Positions 16,086 through 24,412 of a stretch of 64,000 nucleotides of DNA are shown in pieces (position 1 is the stretch's first letter; each line of letters opens with the position of its first letter). Made by a program: the position numbers and the translations under genes. The notes beneath the pieces are model-generated. The model ran no database searches. It saw only the letters and a list, made by a program, of their open reading frames with translations, and was not told the DNA's origin. The DNA comes from Bacillota bacterium (GTDB lineage Bacteria; Sysuimicrobiota; Sysuimicrobiia; Sysuimicrobiales; Segetimicrobiaceae), in the NCBI GenBank assembly GCA_021324295.1, contig JAJPJJ010000011.1, forward strand, positions 1 to 64,000, in the 5' to 3' direction.

Positions 16086-16964
16086 TCACCCTTTCGCGGC
16101 CGGGACAAGGTCGCCCCGGGGTCGCCATCCGAGCAGCCGGTGCTCCAGGAGACCCAGCGCGGTGTCCATCGCGACAACGATCAACAGGAGCGCCACGATC
16201 GCCGCCAGCGTCGCCGCCGTGTTGAACTGTTCGGCCGCGGTGTTCAGGAGATACCCGAGACCCGCGTTGGCGGACATGAACTCGCCGATCACCGCTCCAA
16301 TCAGCGCTTCCGGCACGGCGATCCGCAGGCCGGTCATGAGGTAGGGGACGACGCTCGGCAGCGCGACCTTGCGGACGACGTCGATGCGGCGGGCGCCCAT
16401 CACTCGAACAACGTTGACGAGATCCGGGCTCACCTGATACAACCCCGCGGCCGTGTTCATGAACACCACGAAGAAGACGAAGATCGCGGCGAGGACGATC
16501 TTCGGCGTCGACCCGAGACCGAACCACATGATGAATAGCGGCGCGAGCGCGATCTTCGGGATCGAGTAGAAGGCGATCAAGAACGGGCGGAGCACGCGCT
16601 GCGCGGTTTCCTGGAACGCGACCACGACCGCCACGACGATGCCGAGCACCGCGCCGGTCGCGTAGCCGCTGAGCACCTCCGCGAGCGTCTGGATCAGGTT
16701 CGGCCAGAGCCGCCCCGTGGCCGCGAGCGTCCAGAACGCCCTCAGCACCTCGAGCGGATCGCTGATGAACTGGCGATCGGCGAGGCGGCCGGATGCGAAC
16801 GCCCACGCGCCGAGCGCCAGCGCGAAGACGGCGGCCCTGGCGGCGGCCATCGACGCGCGGCTCGCCGCATCTCGAGCGGCCGCCCGGCGGCCGATGTCCT
16901 CGTGCAGGCGCAGTTCGTGCGGGGACGCCGCCACGGCGCTCGCTCGACGAGCTCCTGCGGTCAC
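16086..16964 (-). CDS. ABC permease, TauC/SsuC type (second copy)
   Basis: The 292-residue membrane protein has about six helices. The cytoplasmic EAA loop reads VVRVMGARRIDVVRKVALPSVVPYLMTGLRI, the docking site for the ATPase, and EALIGAVIGEFMSANAGLGYLL is the typical C-terminal segment. It forms an inner-membrane channel with the binding protein encoded next and the shared ATPase at 18484. Its start overlaps the isochorismatase stop by four bases. Confidence 0.9.
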   Translation of the reverse strand: MTAGARRASAVAASPHELRLHEDIGRRAAARDAASRASMAAARAAVFALALGAWAFASGRLADRQFISDPLEVLRAFWTLAATGRLWPNLIQTLAEVLSGYATGAVLGIVVAVVVAFQETAQRVLRPFLIAFYSIPKIALAPLFIMWFGLGSTPKIVLAAIFVFFVVFMNTAAGLYQVSPDLVNVVRVMGARRIDVVRKVALPSVVPYLMTGLRIAVPEALIGAVIGEFMSANAGLGYLLNTAAEQFNTAATLAAIVALLLIVVAMDTALGLLEHRLLGWRPRGDLVPAAKG

Positions 16965-17626
16965 GGCGGCGGGGCCGCTCGTCGCCAGTGTTCGGCGACG
17001 AGGCGGGCCGGGACGACGTGTCCGAAGTAGCGGCGAAAATGGTCGAGCGTCATGGCCTGGACGCCCGGATCGGTCGCCGCGGTGCCGTCTTCTACGACGA
17101 CGACGTAGTACCCGAGTGCAAACGCGTGCTGCACGGTCGTCTGCACGCAGAGGTTCGTGACGACGCCGGTCGCGACCACCACGTCCACCTGTCGCGCGCG
17201 AAGCACCGCGTCGAGGTTGGTGCCCGCGAACCCGTCGTAGCTATGACGCACAACGGTAACATCGCCGGGGCGGGGAGGCGCGAGCTCGTCGTCGAGCGCG
17301 GCCCCCCAGCCGCCGGCCGCGCATAGGATCTCCTCGTCCATGCCGCGCGCGGCGTAGCGGGCCCGATAGTTGGGGGCGTCGACGTTGTGGCCGTGCTCCA
17401 TCGTGACGTAGCAGACGGGGACGGCGGCGGCTCGCGCGGCGGCGACGAGCCCGTTGATGACGGGGACCACACAGCGCAGCGGCGTCACGTCCGCCCCGTG
17501 GCGCGCGCTCCACCCGGCGGGGTGCACGAAGTCCCGCTGCACGTCGATGACGAGAAGCGCGCACCCGCCGGGCCGCAGCAGCTCGTCCAGGCTGGTCAGG
17601 ATCCGGGTCGCGGCGGGCTTATCCAA
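16961..17626 (-). CDS. Isochorismatase-fold cysteine hydrolase
   Basis: The protein has 221 residues. LLVIDVQRDFVHPAG supplies the catalytic Asp and TGVVTNLCVQTT the nucleophilic Cys after the cis-peptide. The third residue of the triad, a Lys in most members (before YSAF), is not obvious: this protein has VVRHSYDGFAGTNLD, with Arg/His there. Members hydrolyse amides and ureides such as nicotinamide, N-carbamoylsarcosine and biuret. Its place between two permease genes suggests it cleaves the imported compound. The start overlaps the upstream permease stop by eight bases. Confidence 0.85.
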   Translation of the reverse strand: MDKPAATRILTSLDELLRPGGCALLVIDVQRDFVHPAGWSARHGADVTPLRCVVPVINGLVAAARAAAVPVCYVTMEHGHNVDAPNYRARYAARGMDEEILCAAGGWGAALDDELAPPRPGDVTVVRHSYDGFAGTNLDAVLRARQVDVVVATGVVTNLCVQTTVQHAFALGYYVVVVEDGTAATDPGVQAMTLDHFRRYFGHVVPARLVAEHWRRAAPPP

Positions 17627-18491
17627 GGGGACTGCGCTCCCGCGGCACCCACGGCAGCCACCAGCGCTCCAACGCCGAGACGCCCGCGTTCATCGCGAGC
17701 ACGACGATGAGGAGGCCGAGGATGCCGGCGAACACGTCCGCCGTCCGGTACCGAGAACTCGCAGCGTTGATGAGGTAGCCGACGCCGCGGTTGCTGCTGA
17801 TGAACTCCGCAACGATCGCGCCGATCAGCGCCGCCGGGATCGTGATGCGCAGCCCGGCGACGACGAACGGCATGGCGTTGGGCAGCACCACCTTCCGGAA
17901 CACGGCCGCCGGCGTCGCTCCCATGACGCGGACGACGTTCACGAGGCCGCCGCTGACCGTTCCGAGGCCCGCCATGGTGTTCAGGTACACGACGAAGAAC
18001 ACGAAGGTCGCGGCGAGGATGACCTTGGGGACGATGCCGATGCCGAACCACAGAATCATCAGCGGCGCGAGCGCGATCTTCGGCGTCGCGTAGGCCAGTA
18101 GAATCAGCGGGCGCAGGGCCGGTGCCGCTCCCGGAACGATCCACGTCCCGACGGCCGCAAGGAGACCGGACGATGCACCGAGCACGTAGCCGAGGAACGT
18201 CTCGGCCAGCGTGTACCGGAGATGAAACCACAGCGAACCGTCGACGACGATCCGCCAGAACGCGCGCGCGATGCTGACCGGGTCGCTGAGAAACAGCCGG
18301 TCCACAATGCGACCGGACGCCCCCCACCAACCCGCCAGCAGGGCGCTGAGCAGCAGGATCTGCCAGGCCACCACGGTGGTTCGCCTGTTGCGCTCCTGCC
18401 GCTCGGTGTTGGCCGCCTCCCGTCGTCGGACTTCCGCCTCACGCCCGGGAACGCTGTCGTCGGTCTCGACGGACCGCACGCGCTCAGCCAA
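17619..18491 (-). CDS. ABC permease, TauC/SsuC type (first copy)
   Basis: The 290-residue protein has six predicted helices. The EAA-type loop reads VVRVMGATPAAVFRKVVLPNAMPFVVAGLRI, almost the same as in the permease at 16086, with AALIGAIVAEFISSNRGVGYLI afterwards. The track start at 18617 lies inside the ATPase gene. A TTG at 18491 sits seven bases after GGAG and overlaps the ATPase stop, so I use it; a GTG at 18479 is the alternative. Two permeases served by a single ATPase imply two transporters or a heterodimeric channel. Confidence 0.88.
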   Translation of the reverse strand: MAERVRSVETDDSVPGREAEVRRREAANTERQERNRRTTVVAWQILLLSALLAGWWGASGRIVDRLFLSDPVSIARAFWRIVVDGSLWFHLRYTLAETFLGYVLGASSGLLAAVGTWIVPGAAPALRPLILLAYATPKIALAPLMILWFGIGIVPKVILAATFVFFVVYLNTMAGLGTVSGGLVNVVRVMGATPAAVFRKVVLPNAMPFVVAGLRITIPAALIGAIVAEFISSNRGVGYLINAASSRYRTADVFAGILGLLIVVLAMNAGVSALERWWLPWVPRERSPLG

Positions 18492-19353
18492 CGGAAGGCT
18501 CCGGGCCGCGCGAGATTTCCGCGCGGAGATCGTTCCAAAGCGGATCGTAGACCTCCACGAACCCGGGCGCCTCGTGGATGTGGAACACGTCACGGGGACG
18601 CCGGATCGGGACGTCACGGATTTCCTTGATCGTTCCCGGAGCCCTCGTGAAGACCGCGATCCGGTCGGACAGCGCGATCGCTTCCACGAGGTCGTGTGTC
18701 ACGAAGACGATCGTGCGGCCGCTGCCCTGCCACAGCTGGAGCAGCTCGTCCTGGAGGACCAGGCGCGTTTGCGCGTCCAGCGGGCCGAACGGCTCGTCCA
18801 TGAGGATCACGTTGACGCTGTCGTCCACGAGCGTCCGGACGATCGAGACCCTCTTGCGCATCCCGCCGGAGAGCTCATGCGGATAATGATGCTCAAAGCC
18901 CTTGAGGCCCACCCGCTCGAGGTAGGCCAGGGCCTTGTGCCTCCGCTCGACGCGCGGAACGCCCTTCAACTCGAGCGCGATCTCTACGTTCGCCAGCGTC
19001 GTGCGCCACGGCAGCAGGTTGTCGTCCTGCGTGACGTAGCCGCCGCGGGTGTTGATCCCGCGGATCGGACGCCCGTCGTGCAGCACCGTGCCGTCCGACG
19101 CCTCCGTCAGCCCGGCGAAGAGGTTCAACATGGTGGACTTACCGCACCCCGACGGGCCCACCAGCGTCAGAAACTCGCCCGGACGGACACCGAGGTTGAC
19201 GTCCCGGAGCGCGGTCATCACGCGGCGGCCGGCGCGACCCCGCGTCACGAACACCTTGTAGACGCCGCGCGCCTCGAGGACAAACGCCGACTCCGCCGGT
19301 GCAGGTGCGGAGCCGGTCGTGGTTACGTGGGTCCCAGGCGCGGGACGACTCAT
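18484..19353 (-). CDS. ABC ATPase, NitT/TauT family
   Basis: The 289-residue ATPase has Walker A GPSGCGKST, Q-loop YVTQDDNLLPW, signature LSGGMRKR, Walker B VILMDEPFG and switch His in FVTHD. It energises import by the flanking permeases, and it is the only ATPase in the operon. The N-terminal 25 residues are unstructured; the C-terminal 40 (RRPRDVFHIHEAPGF) form the usual family extension. It starts five bases after the stop of the first binding-protein gene. Confidence 0.93.
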   Translation of the reverse strand: MSRPAPGTHVTTTGSAPAPAESAFVLEARGVYKVFVTRGRAGRRVMTALRDVNLGVRPGEFLTLVGPSGCGKSTMLNLFAGLTEASDGTVLHDGRPIRGINTRGGYVTQDDNLLPWRTTLANVEIALELKGVPRVERRHKALAYLERVGLKGFEHHYPHELSGGMRKRVSIVRTLVDDSVNVILMDEPFGPLDAQTRLVLQDELLQLWQGSGRTIVFVTHDLVEAIALSDRIAVFTRAPGTIKEIRDVPIRRPRDVFHIHEAPGFVEVYDPLWNDLRAEISRGPEPSVG

Positions 19354-19358
19354 CGTGT

Positions 19359-20393
19359 CTATTTCACGATCGCGTTGGTCCAGAGCACGCCCTCACGCGG
19401 CGGCGCGGTCACCGACTGTCCGATGGCCTTGAAGATGTCGAGGTACCGGGCGACGCCGGCTTCGGTGAACCGGCCGTCGGGGCTGATCGCGGGAAGGGTC
19501 GCGTCGAGTGAGATCGCAAGGCTGTCGGCCGGCGTGTCCTGGAAGTACTTCTGACCCAGGATTCGGAGCGCCTCGGCCTTGTTGGTACGGATCCACGCAG
19601 TTGCCTTGGTCACGGCGCGCGCGTAGGCTCGCAGGGCCGGCGCGTTGTTGCGCAGGTAATCGGCCGACGTGAACAGCGTCGTATAGCTCGTGTCTTTGAA
19701 GTCCGGCACGTCACCTGCGGTGTCGCGAATGATGATCTGACCGAGATGCTCCCGCTCGAGCGTTTGCGGCAGCGGCGGAGACAGCAGGAATGCGTCGATG
19801 CGGCCGGAGCGGAACGCGGCGGCCAGGGCCGGCACGCCGCCGACCTGGACCAGATTCGCGTCCCGGTCGGGGTTCAACCCCGCCTTCACAAGAAAGTAGC
19901 GGGCAAACACATCCGTCGGCGCGCCGGGACGCGTGATGCCGATATTCAAGCCCTTCAGCACCGCGTAGCGCTTCGCGAGCGGCGAGAACCGGCTGACGCC
20001 GGTCCGCCGGATGACATCGTTCCGCACAATCAGATCGAGCGTCACGCGTGTCACAAGATTGTAGAAACTGATCACAGACTTGCCTTCCCTTTGCAGGTCC
20101 GCGATCCCGAGTGGGTCGAGGTCCGAGACTTGGGCCTGGCCGGAGACGACCGTCGCCGGCCCAAGCGCACCGCTGCTGATCTCTTGAAACGCGAAGTCGA
20201 CGCCTTCCTGCGCGAAGAATCCCTGCTCGAGCGCGACGTACATCGGCGCCATGTAGAGCACCCGGAACCCCGCCTGTCTGATCTTGTAGCGCATCGGTTG
20301 CGCCTGGCCGGTGGAGGGCACCAATCCACACGCGAGCAGCGCTGCAACGATCACGCTCAGGAATGCGGTCGGGAGTCCACACCGCCTGTTCAT
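19359..20393 (-). CDS. ABC substrate-binding protein, NitT/TauT type (first copy)
   Basis: The 344-residue protein has a signal peptide (LSVIVAALLACGLVPST) and NMT1/SsuA-like features: YKIRQAGFRVLYMAPMYVALEQGFF, VSGQAQVSDLD, GLNIGITRPGAPTDV. It is the first intact gene of the operon and so probably the main binding protein. The ATG at 20393 follows ACGGAGGAGGGGGCG. The decayed GntR gene ends just before it in the same direction, so the original promoter may have lain upstream of that regulator. Confidence 0.92.
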   Translation of the reverse strand: MNRRCGLPTAFLSVIVAALLACGLVPSTGQAQPMRYKIRQAGFRVLYMAPMYVALEQGFFAQEGVDFAFQEISSGALGPATVVSGQAQVSDLDPLGIADLQREGKSVISFYNLVTRVTLDLIVRNDVIRRTGVSRFSPLAKRYAVLKGLNIGITRPGAPTDVFARYFLVKAGLNPDRDANLVQVGGVPALAAAFRSGRIDAFLLSPPLPQTLEREHLGQIIIRDTAGDVPDFKDTSYTTLFTSADYLRNNAPALRAYARAVTKATAWIRTNKAEALRILGQKYFQDTPADSLAISLDATLPAISPDGRFTEAGVARYLDIFKAIGQSVTAPPREGVLWTNAIVK

Positions 20394-20399
20394 CGCCCC

Positions 20400-21197
20400 C
20401 TCCTCCGTATCTCGGCCGCGCTCATCGTGCGCGTTTGTCCGAGGCCCTCGCTCCCCCGGTTGCCGGCGCCGCCTTGGCGATCGACTCGGGATCCGCCGAC
20501 GTGTGGGGCCTCCATGAGCACTTGCAGGGTCTTGTCGTTGCGCCGGCGCATGAACTCGCCCGCCTCGTGCGCGCTTCCGGCCCGCGGCAACCGATGGACC
20601 TACCGGCGCCCGGCGGTGGACTCGACGGCGCGAGCGGGCAACCGTGGGTGCGCACGCCGATACGTTCGCTCAAATCCCATAGGCTCGCGGTCACTCGCTC
20701 GAGGATGGCATCCTAGGCGCCTCGATGCACCGCCATGTGGAAGGCCCGCTTACTCGCGGGGAGCGGTTCGAGGTCGCCCGCACGTGCCCGGTCCTCGACC
20801 GTGTCTCGAATTCGGGCGGTGCCGTCGAGCCCTGGTGCCGATAGCGGCTCCGTTGCAGGCTCGATGGTGTTCCCTTGCGGATGGGACCGCTGCGGATGGG
20901 ACCGCACAAAGTACAAATCAGGCATTTCACGAATGGGCGTCGGCGCTGCCGCGGTCCTGCGGTGGGGCATCACCGCGATCCCCCCATCGCTGTCCAGCCG
21001 CCCAAGCGCCGCTCGCACGGCATCCGGCTCATGCCGAGCTTGGCGCTGACCTCTGCCCGATCGATGCTCGTGTCCGGGGGGAGAGGGCCGTCAAGAATCC
21101 ACACTTGGGCTGGCCCCTTGGTCACGCCACGACCGCTTCGCTCACACAATGGATCACGTGCTGCGTTGTTGCTGGGTATATAGGTATAATGGATCAT
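20400..21197 (-). pseudogene. GntR/FCD (FadR-type) regulator, broken by frameshifts
   Basis: Three minus-strand reading frames together spell one regulator. Frame one (from 21197) gives the wHTH start: DGPLPPDTSIDRAEVSAKLGMSR. Frame two continues RAALGRLDSDGGIAVMPHRR, then the FCD effector domain (ASKRAFHMAVHRGA). After a stop, a further frame gives LERVTASLWDLSERIG, and another ends MRRRNDKTLQVLMEA. Each piece aligns in order with the GntR/FadR family. At least two frameshifts and one stop make it inactive. It directly precedes the ABC/DUF3830 operon and was probably its local repressor. Confidence 0.8.
20876..20905. repeat. 15-base perfect tandem duplication
   Basis: TGCGGATGGGACCGC occurs twice head to tail inside the decayed GntR gene, duplicating the residues RSHPQ. 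It probably reflects replication slippage after loss of selection. Confidence 0.9.
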
Positions 21198-21706
21198 AGA
21201 TCAAATATTAGCCATCGGTCAAGTCCCTGACCGGATGCAGAGGCGGTCGGGGGTACGTCAAGGGCGCGGAGAGGCAGGGTCCTCCGTAGCACGAAAGGGC
21301 GGCGCCTCTCCGCGGGCGGGAGGGCCGGGACGGGCGGCGGGCAGCTCCTCACCGGTACCCGCCTACGCCTCCCGACCAGGGGGACCGCCAGGGAAGCGAC
21401 CCCGCCCTCGACGCGCGCCCCTGCGGATCCCCGCACCGGGGATCCGCCCGCAGGGGTCCGGGGTAGTCTCGAGCGAACCCCGCGCCTTCGAGCACCCTTT
21501 CGAGGGCGCCGGCCATCCTTCGGAGGGCAGGTGACGGAGCCGCCTTCGGAGGATGCCACCTCGTGGAGCAGGACCACGGAGGCGAGGCTCCCCGATTCGA
21601 TACGGCGGGGTGGCAGGCGGGGTTACCGTCGCGCGCCCGGATCGCGAGGCGGGATCGCGGGGCGCCGCAGGCTCGGCAGGCTCCGGAGACGAAGGAGACG
21701 CGCCAC
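21198..21706. other. 509-base gap before the first nucleotidyltransferase gene
   Basis: I find no supported gene. Opposite-strand ORFs are all Arg/Pro/Gly-rich shadows. The gap contains the strong inverted repeat listed separately, and the GAAGGAGACG ribosome binding site of the next gene at its right end. Confidence 0.5.
21418..21456. terminator. GC-rich stem-loop
   Basis: CGGATCCCCG and CGGGGATCCG form a perfect 10-base stem around CAC, extended by outer CCCCTGCG/CGCAGGGG arms. No T-run follows. It could terminate transcription or structure the leader of the downstream gene. Confidence 0.45.
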
Positions 21707-22876
21707 ATGGACGCGAGGGGGTTGTACCGCATCCCCGGGCCGGTGCAGGAGCTGCTCTTGAAAGCGGCGCTGGGGCGGGGGGCAACGGCCGTCGCCGCAT
21801 GGGAGCAGTGGAAGCGGCAGGCGGACGTCGACCGGTTGGATGCCGACTCCCAGCGTCTCCTTCCCCAGCTCTACCTGGCCCTCCACGCGCGCCGGGCCTC
21901 GGACCCGCTGATGGGCCTGTTGAAGGGGTTCTATCGCCGCACGTGGTACGAGAACCAACTGCTGTTTCACGCGATGGCCCGTCCCCTGCGGTCGTTGCAC
22001 GACGCAGGCATCGAGACCATGCTCCTCAAGGGCGCCGCCCTCACCGTGACGCATTACCGGGACCACGGTCTGCGCCCGATGGGCGATTTCGACATCCTGG
22101 TTCGCGCGCACGATGCGCCCGAAGCTATCGGGCTGCTGGAGGCTCTGGGCTTCGCCCCCTCGCAGGCCTTCGGCCAGGCGATGCATTTCAGGGATGCCGC
22201 CGGGGCGGAGCTGGACCTCCACTGGCGCCTGTTCCCAGAATGCCCGCGGGACGTCGACATCGACGCGGAGTGCTGGGAGGGCGCGGTCCCGATCACGGTC
22301 CACGGGGTCTCGACCCGGGCGCTGAACCCGGCCGACCAGTTGCTCCATGTCATCGCGCACGGGCTCGTCCACGGGCCATTGTGGGCGGAGGTGGGCACGC
22401 TTCTCTGGCCCGCGGACGCCGCGGCGATCGTGCGGGCCTCCTCGGCGGAGCTGGACTGGGACCGGGTGCTCGCGCAAGCCCGCCGGTGCCGGCTCGGCCT
22501 GTCGGTCCGAGTCGCGCTGACGTACCTGCGCGAAGTCCTCGACGTGCCCATCCCTGTCGCGGTGATGGACCAGGCGCGCAAGACACCCGTATCGCTGGCC
22601 GAACGCATCGCCCATCGGGCACGGGCTCGTCCAGCGCGCCGTTGGGGACCCTGGCTGGCGCTGTGCGTCGCATACGTGCAGTACCGCTCGAGCCTGCCAG
22701 CCGACCTCGGGACCCTTCGCACGCTCGCGGGCGTGCCCGGGTTCTTCCAGCGAAAGTGGGGGCTCGGCCACCCGTGGTCGCTGTCGTGCGCGGCTCTCTT
22801 CCGGGGGACGCGGAGGATCGCGTGGGCCGTGAGCGGCGCGCGGCGCTATTCCCGGGCGGGGGACGGTGACGGATGA
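21707..22876 (+). CDS. NTP_transf_5-type nucleotidyltransferase (copy A)
   Basis: The 389-residue protein belongs to the PF14907 nucleotidyltransferase family. The catalytic patch is LLKGAALTVTHY..LRPMGDFDILVRAHD, giving the GD(F)D acidic motif and a basic lid, followed by ELDLHWRLF with a third acidic residue. A helical C-terminal half follows. Such proteins are frequent accessory members of lasso-peptide-type clusters, where they are thought to nucleotidylate or otherwise modify the product. Here it is the left border of the RiPP-like region. The ATG at 21707 follows GAAGGAGACGCGCCAC. It overlaps the convergent glycosyltransferase gene by 31 bases. Confidence 0.83.
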   Translation: MDARGLYRIPGPVQELLLKAALGRGATAVAAWEQWKRQADVDRLDADSQRLLPQLYLALHARRASDPLMGLLKGFYRRTWYENQLLFHAMARPLRSLHDAGIETMLLKGAALTVTHYRDHGLRPMGDFDILVRAHDAPEAIGLLEALGFAPSQAFGQAMHFRDAAGAELDLHWRLFPECPRDVDIDAECWEGAVPITVHGVSTRALNPADQLLHVIAHGLVHGPLWAEVGTLLWPADAAAIVRASSAELDWDRVLAQARRCRLGLSVRVALTYLREVLDVPIPVAVMDQARKTPVSLAERIAHRARARPARRWGPWLALCVAYVQYRSSLPADLGTLRTLAGVPGFFQRKWGLGHPWSLSCAALFRGTRRIAWAVSGARRYSRAGDGDG

Positions 22877-23640
22877 GGCGGGGCGGGGCACGGCGCGCCT
22901 CCGGGCGGGGCCTCCTTCGCGCGCCGGCGATCCAGCGACGCCTTGAGGATCCTGGCGTAATCGGTTCTCGCGCCGCGTTCCCGGATCACCGTGTTGGTTG
23001 CGTGGATCCGCCTCAGCAGCACGACTTCGGGCAACATGAGGCTCTTCAACCCGTGCTCCATCGCCCTCGCATACCAATCGATGAACTCTCCCACGCGCCC
23101 CGCCGTGGTGAACGGTCCCACCCGCACGAACGACTCACGTTCGACCAGGAGCGTGCCGGCGGCAAACCCGGCGAGCACGTCCCCGGCTCCCGTCAACCTT
23201 CTGCGCGCGGCGTCGTCGAGGTCGGGGCTGTGGAACTGCCGGATATGGCCCAGGACCATGTCCCGCGTGGGGTCCGCCCGGAGGGCCGCCATCTGGCGCT
23301 CCAGCTTCTCCGGGGTCCACACGTCGTCGGCGTCGAGGAACGCCAGAAAGCGGCCCCGGGCCAGGCCCACCCCCCGATTGCGGGCTGCACCGGGCCCCGC
23401 GTGGAGCTGAACGCAGCAGCGGACGGCGGCGAAGCGACGGGCGACCGCGGCGCTGCCGTCAGACGAGCCATCGTCAACGACGACCACGTCGATCGGGCGA
23501 TACGTCTGGGCCAGGACACTCTCGATGGCCTCGCCGAGATACTTCGCGCCGTTGAAGACCGGGATCACGACGGTCACGAGCGGTGCCGGCTGCGGAGGTG
23601 CCGCCGGCCGCCGTCCCGCTCGCACCACCATCTTACTCAT
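22846..23640 (-). CDS. GT2 family glycosyltransferase (A)
   Basis: The 264-residue GT-A fold enzyme has VTVVIPVFNGAKYLGEAIES, VVVDDGSSDGS for the nucleotide-sugar site, and the DXD-type motif in LAFLDADDVW. GPGAARNRGVGLARGR is the usual acceptor-side loop. It transfers a sugar from a nucleotide donor; the acceptor is unknown. I use the ATG at 23640, overlapping the upstream paralogue stop by eight bases. It is the last gene of the HPr-kinase/PqqD operon, and the Pro-rich tail (APCPAPPHPSPSP) is disordered. Confidence 0.88.
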   Translation of the reverse strand: MSKMVVRAGRRPAAPPQPAPLVTVVIPVFNGAKYLGEAIESVLAQTYRPIDVVVVDDGSSDGSAAVARRFAAVRCCVQLHAGPGAARNRGVGLARGRFLAFLDADDVWTPEKLERQMAALRADPTRDMVLGHIRQFHSPDLDDAARRRLTGAGDVLAGFAAGTLLVERESFVRVGPFTTAGRVGEFIDWYARAMEHGLKSLMLPEVVLLRRIHATNTVIRERGARTDYARILKASLDRRRAKEAPPGGAPCPAPPHPSPSPARE

Positions 23641-24412
23641 CCTTGGACGGCGCGGGCGGCGCAGACGGTGCCCCTCCCCGCCTCGCCGCATCGAACAGGC
23701 TCGGGAGTGGCGCCGCCAGGCCCTGGTTCCGCCGCCGGCGGCGGTCCAGCGATCGTTTGAGGACGTCGAACACCCGAAGCTCCCGAATGTCCCGGCCACG
23801 TGTCATGTTGCCCGGGTGACGGCGGTAGAGCAGCGTCACGTCGTCCTGGACCAAAACCGGCGCACCGCCTTCCCGTGCGCGCATGAACCAGTCGGTGTCT
23901 TCCCCGTAGCGCAGGGCTTCGTCGAAGCCGCCGATCCGCTGAAAGGCCCGCCGGCGGAACAGCGCGGCCGTGGGAGACAGCAGCACGAACGGCGGCGAGC
24001 ACGGCTCGATCCGCGGTTCGGAATCGGCGCCGACGATGCGCCGCACGCACCGCGTTCGACCGAGAACGACATCGATCGACGGATCCTCGTCGAGGCATCG
24101 CAGCTGGCGGGCCAACCTGCCCGCCGGCCAGAGGTCATCGGCGTCCAGGAACCCGATCGCATCGCCGCGGGCCAGCGTCAACCCGTGGTTCCGCGCCCGC
24201 GCGGGCCCGCCGTTCTCCTGGTACACGTAGCGCACGTCGTCGCCCTGGAGGCCCCTGGCGACGTCCGCTGTGCGATCGGTCGATCCATCATCGACGATGA
24301 TCAACTCCAGGTCGGGATATGCCTGGCGGCGAAGGCTGTCGACCGCCTCGGCCAGGAACCCTTGGCAGTTGTAGACCGGGATGATCACGCTGACGCGGAG
24401 CTGGCTCGTCAT
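23633..24412 (-). CDS. GT2 family glycosyltransferase (B)
   Basis: The 259-residue paralogue of the next gene has VSVIIPVYNCQGFLAEAVDS, LIIVDDGSTDRT, GPARARNHGLTLARGDA and IGFLDADDLW. GEDTDWFMRAREGG is the ED motif that carries the catalytic base in GT2 enzymes. The start ATG overlaps the stop of the HPr-kinase-like gene by four bases, so the two are translationally coupled. The tail is similarly basic and then Pro/Ala-rich. Tandem glycosyltransferases coupled to a kinase-like and a PqqD-like gene suggest sugar decoration of the cluster product or of a cell-surface precursor. Confidence 0.88.
   Translation of the reverse strand: MTSQLRVSVIIPVYNCQGFLAEAVDSLRRQAYPDLELIIVDDGSTDRTADVARGLQGDDVRYVYQENGGPARARNHGLTLARGDAIGFLDADDLWPAGRLARQLRCLDEDPSIDVVLGRTRCVRRIVGADSEPRIEPCSPPFVLLSPTAALFRRRAFQRIGGFDEALRYGEDTDWFMRAREGGAPVLVQDDVTLLYRRHPGNMTRGRDIRELRVFDVLKRSLDRRRRRNQGLAAPLPSLFDAARRGGAPSAPPAPSKDE

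Noticed and set aside
21194-21577. Minus-strand 127-residue ORF upstream of the nucleotidyltransferase, considered as a cyclase or precursor remnant.
   Set aside because: It has no asparagine-synthetase motif (no N-terminal Cys or SGGxDS loop) and no binding site.
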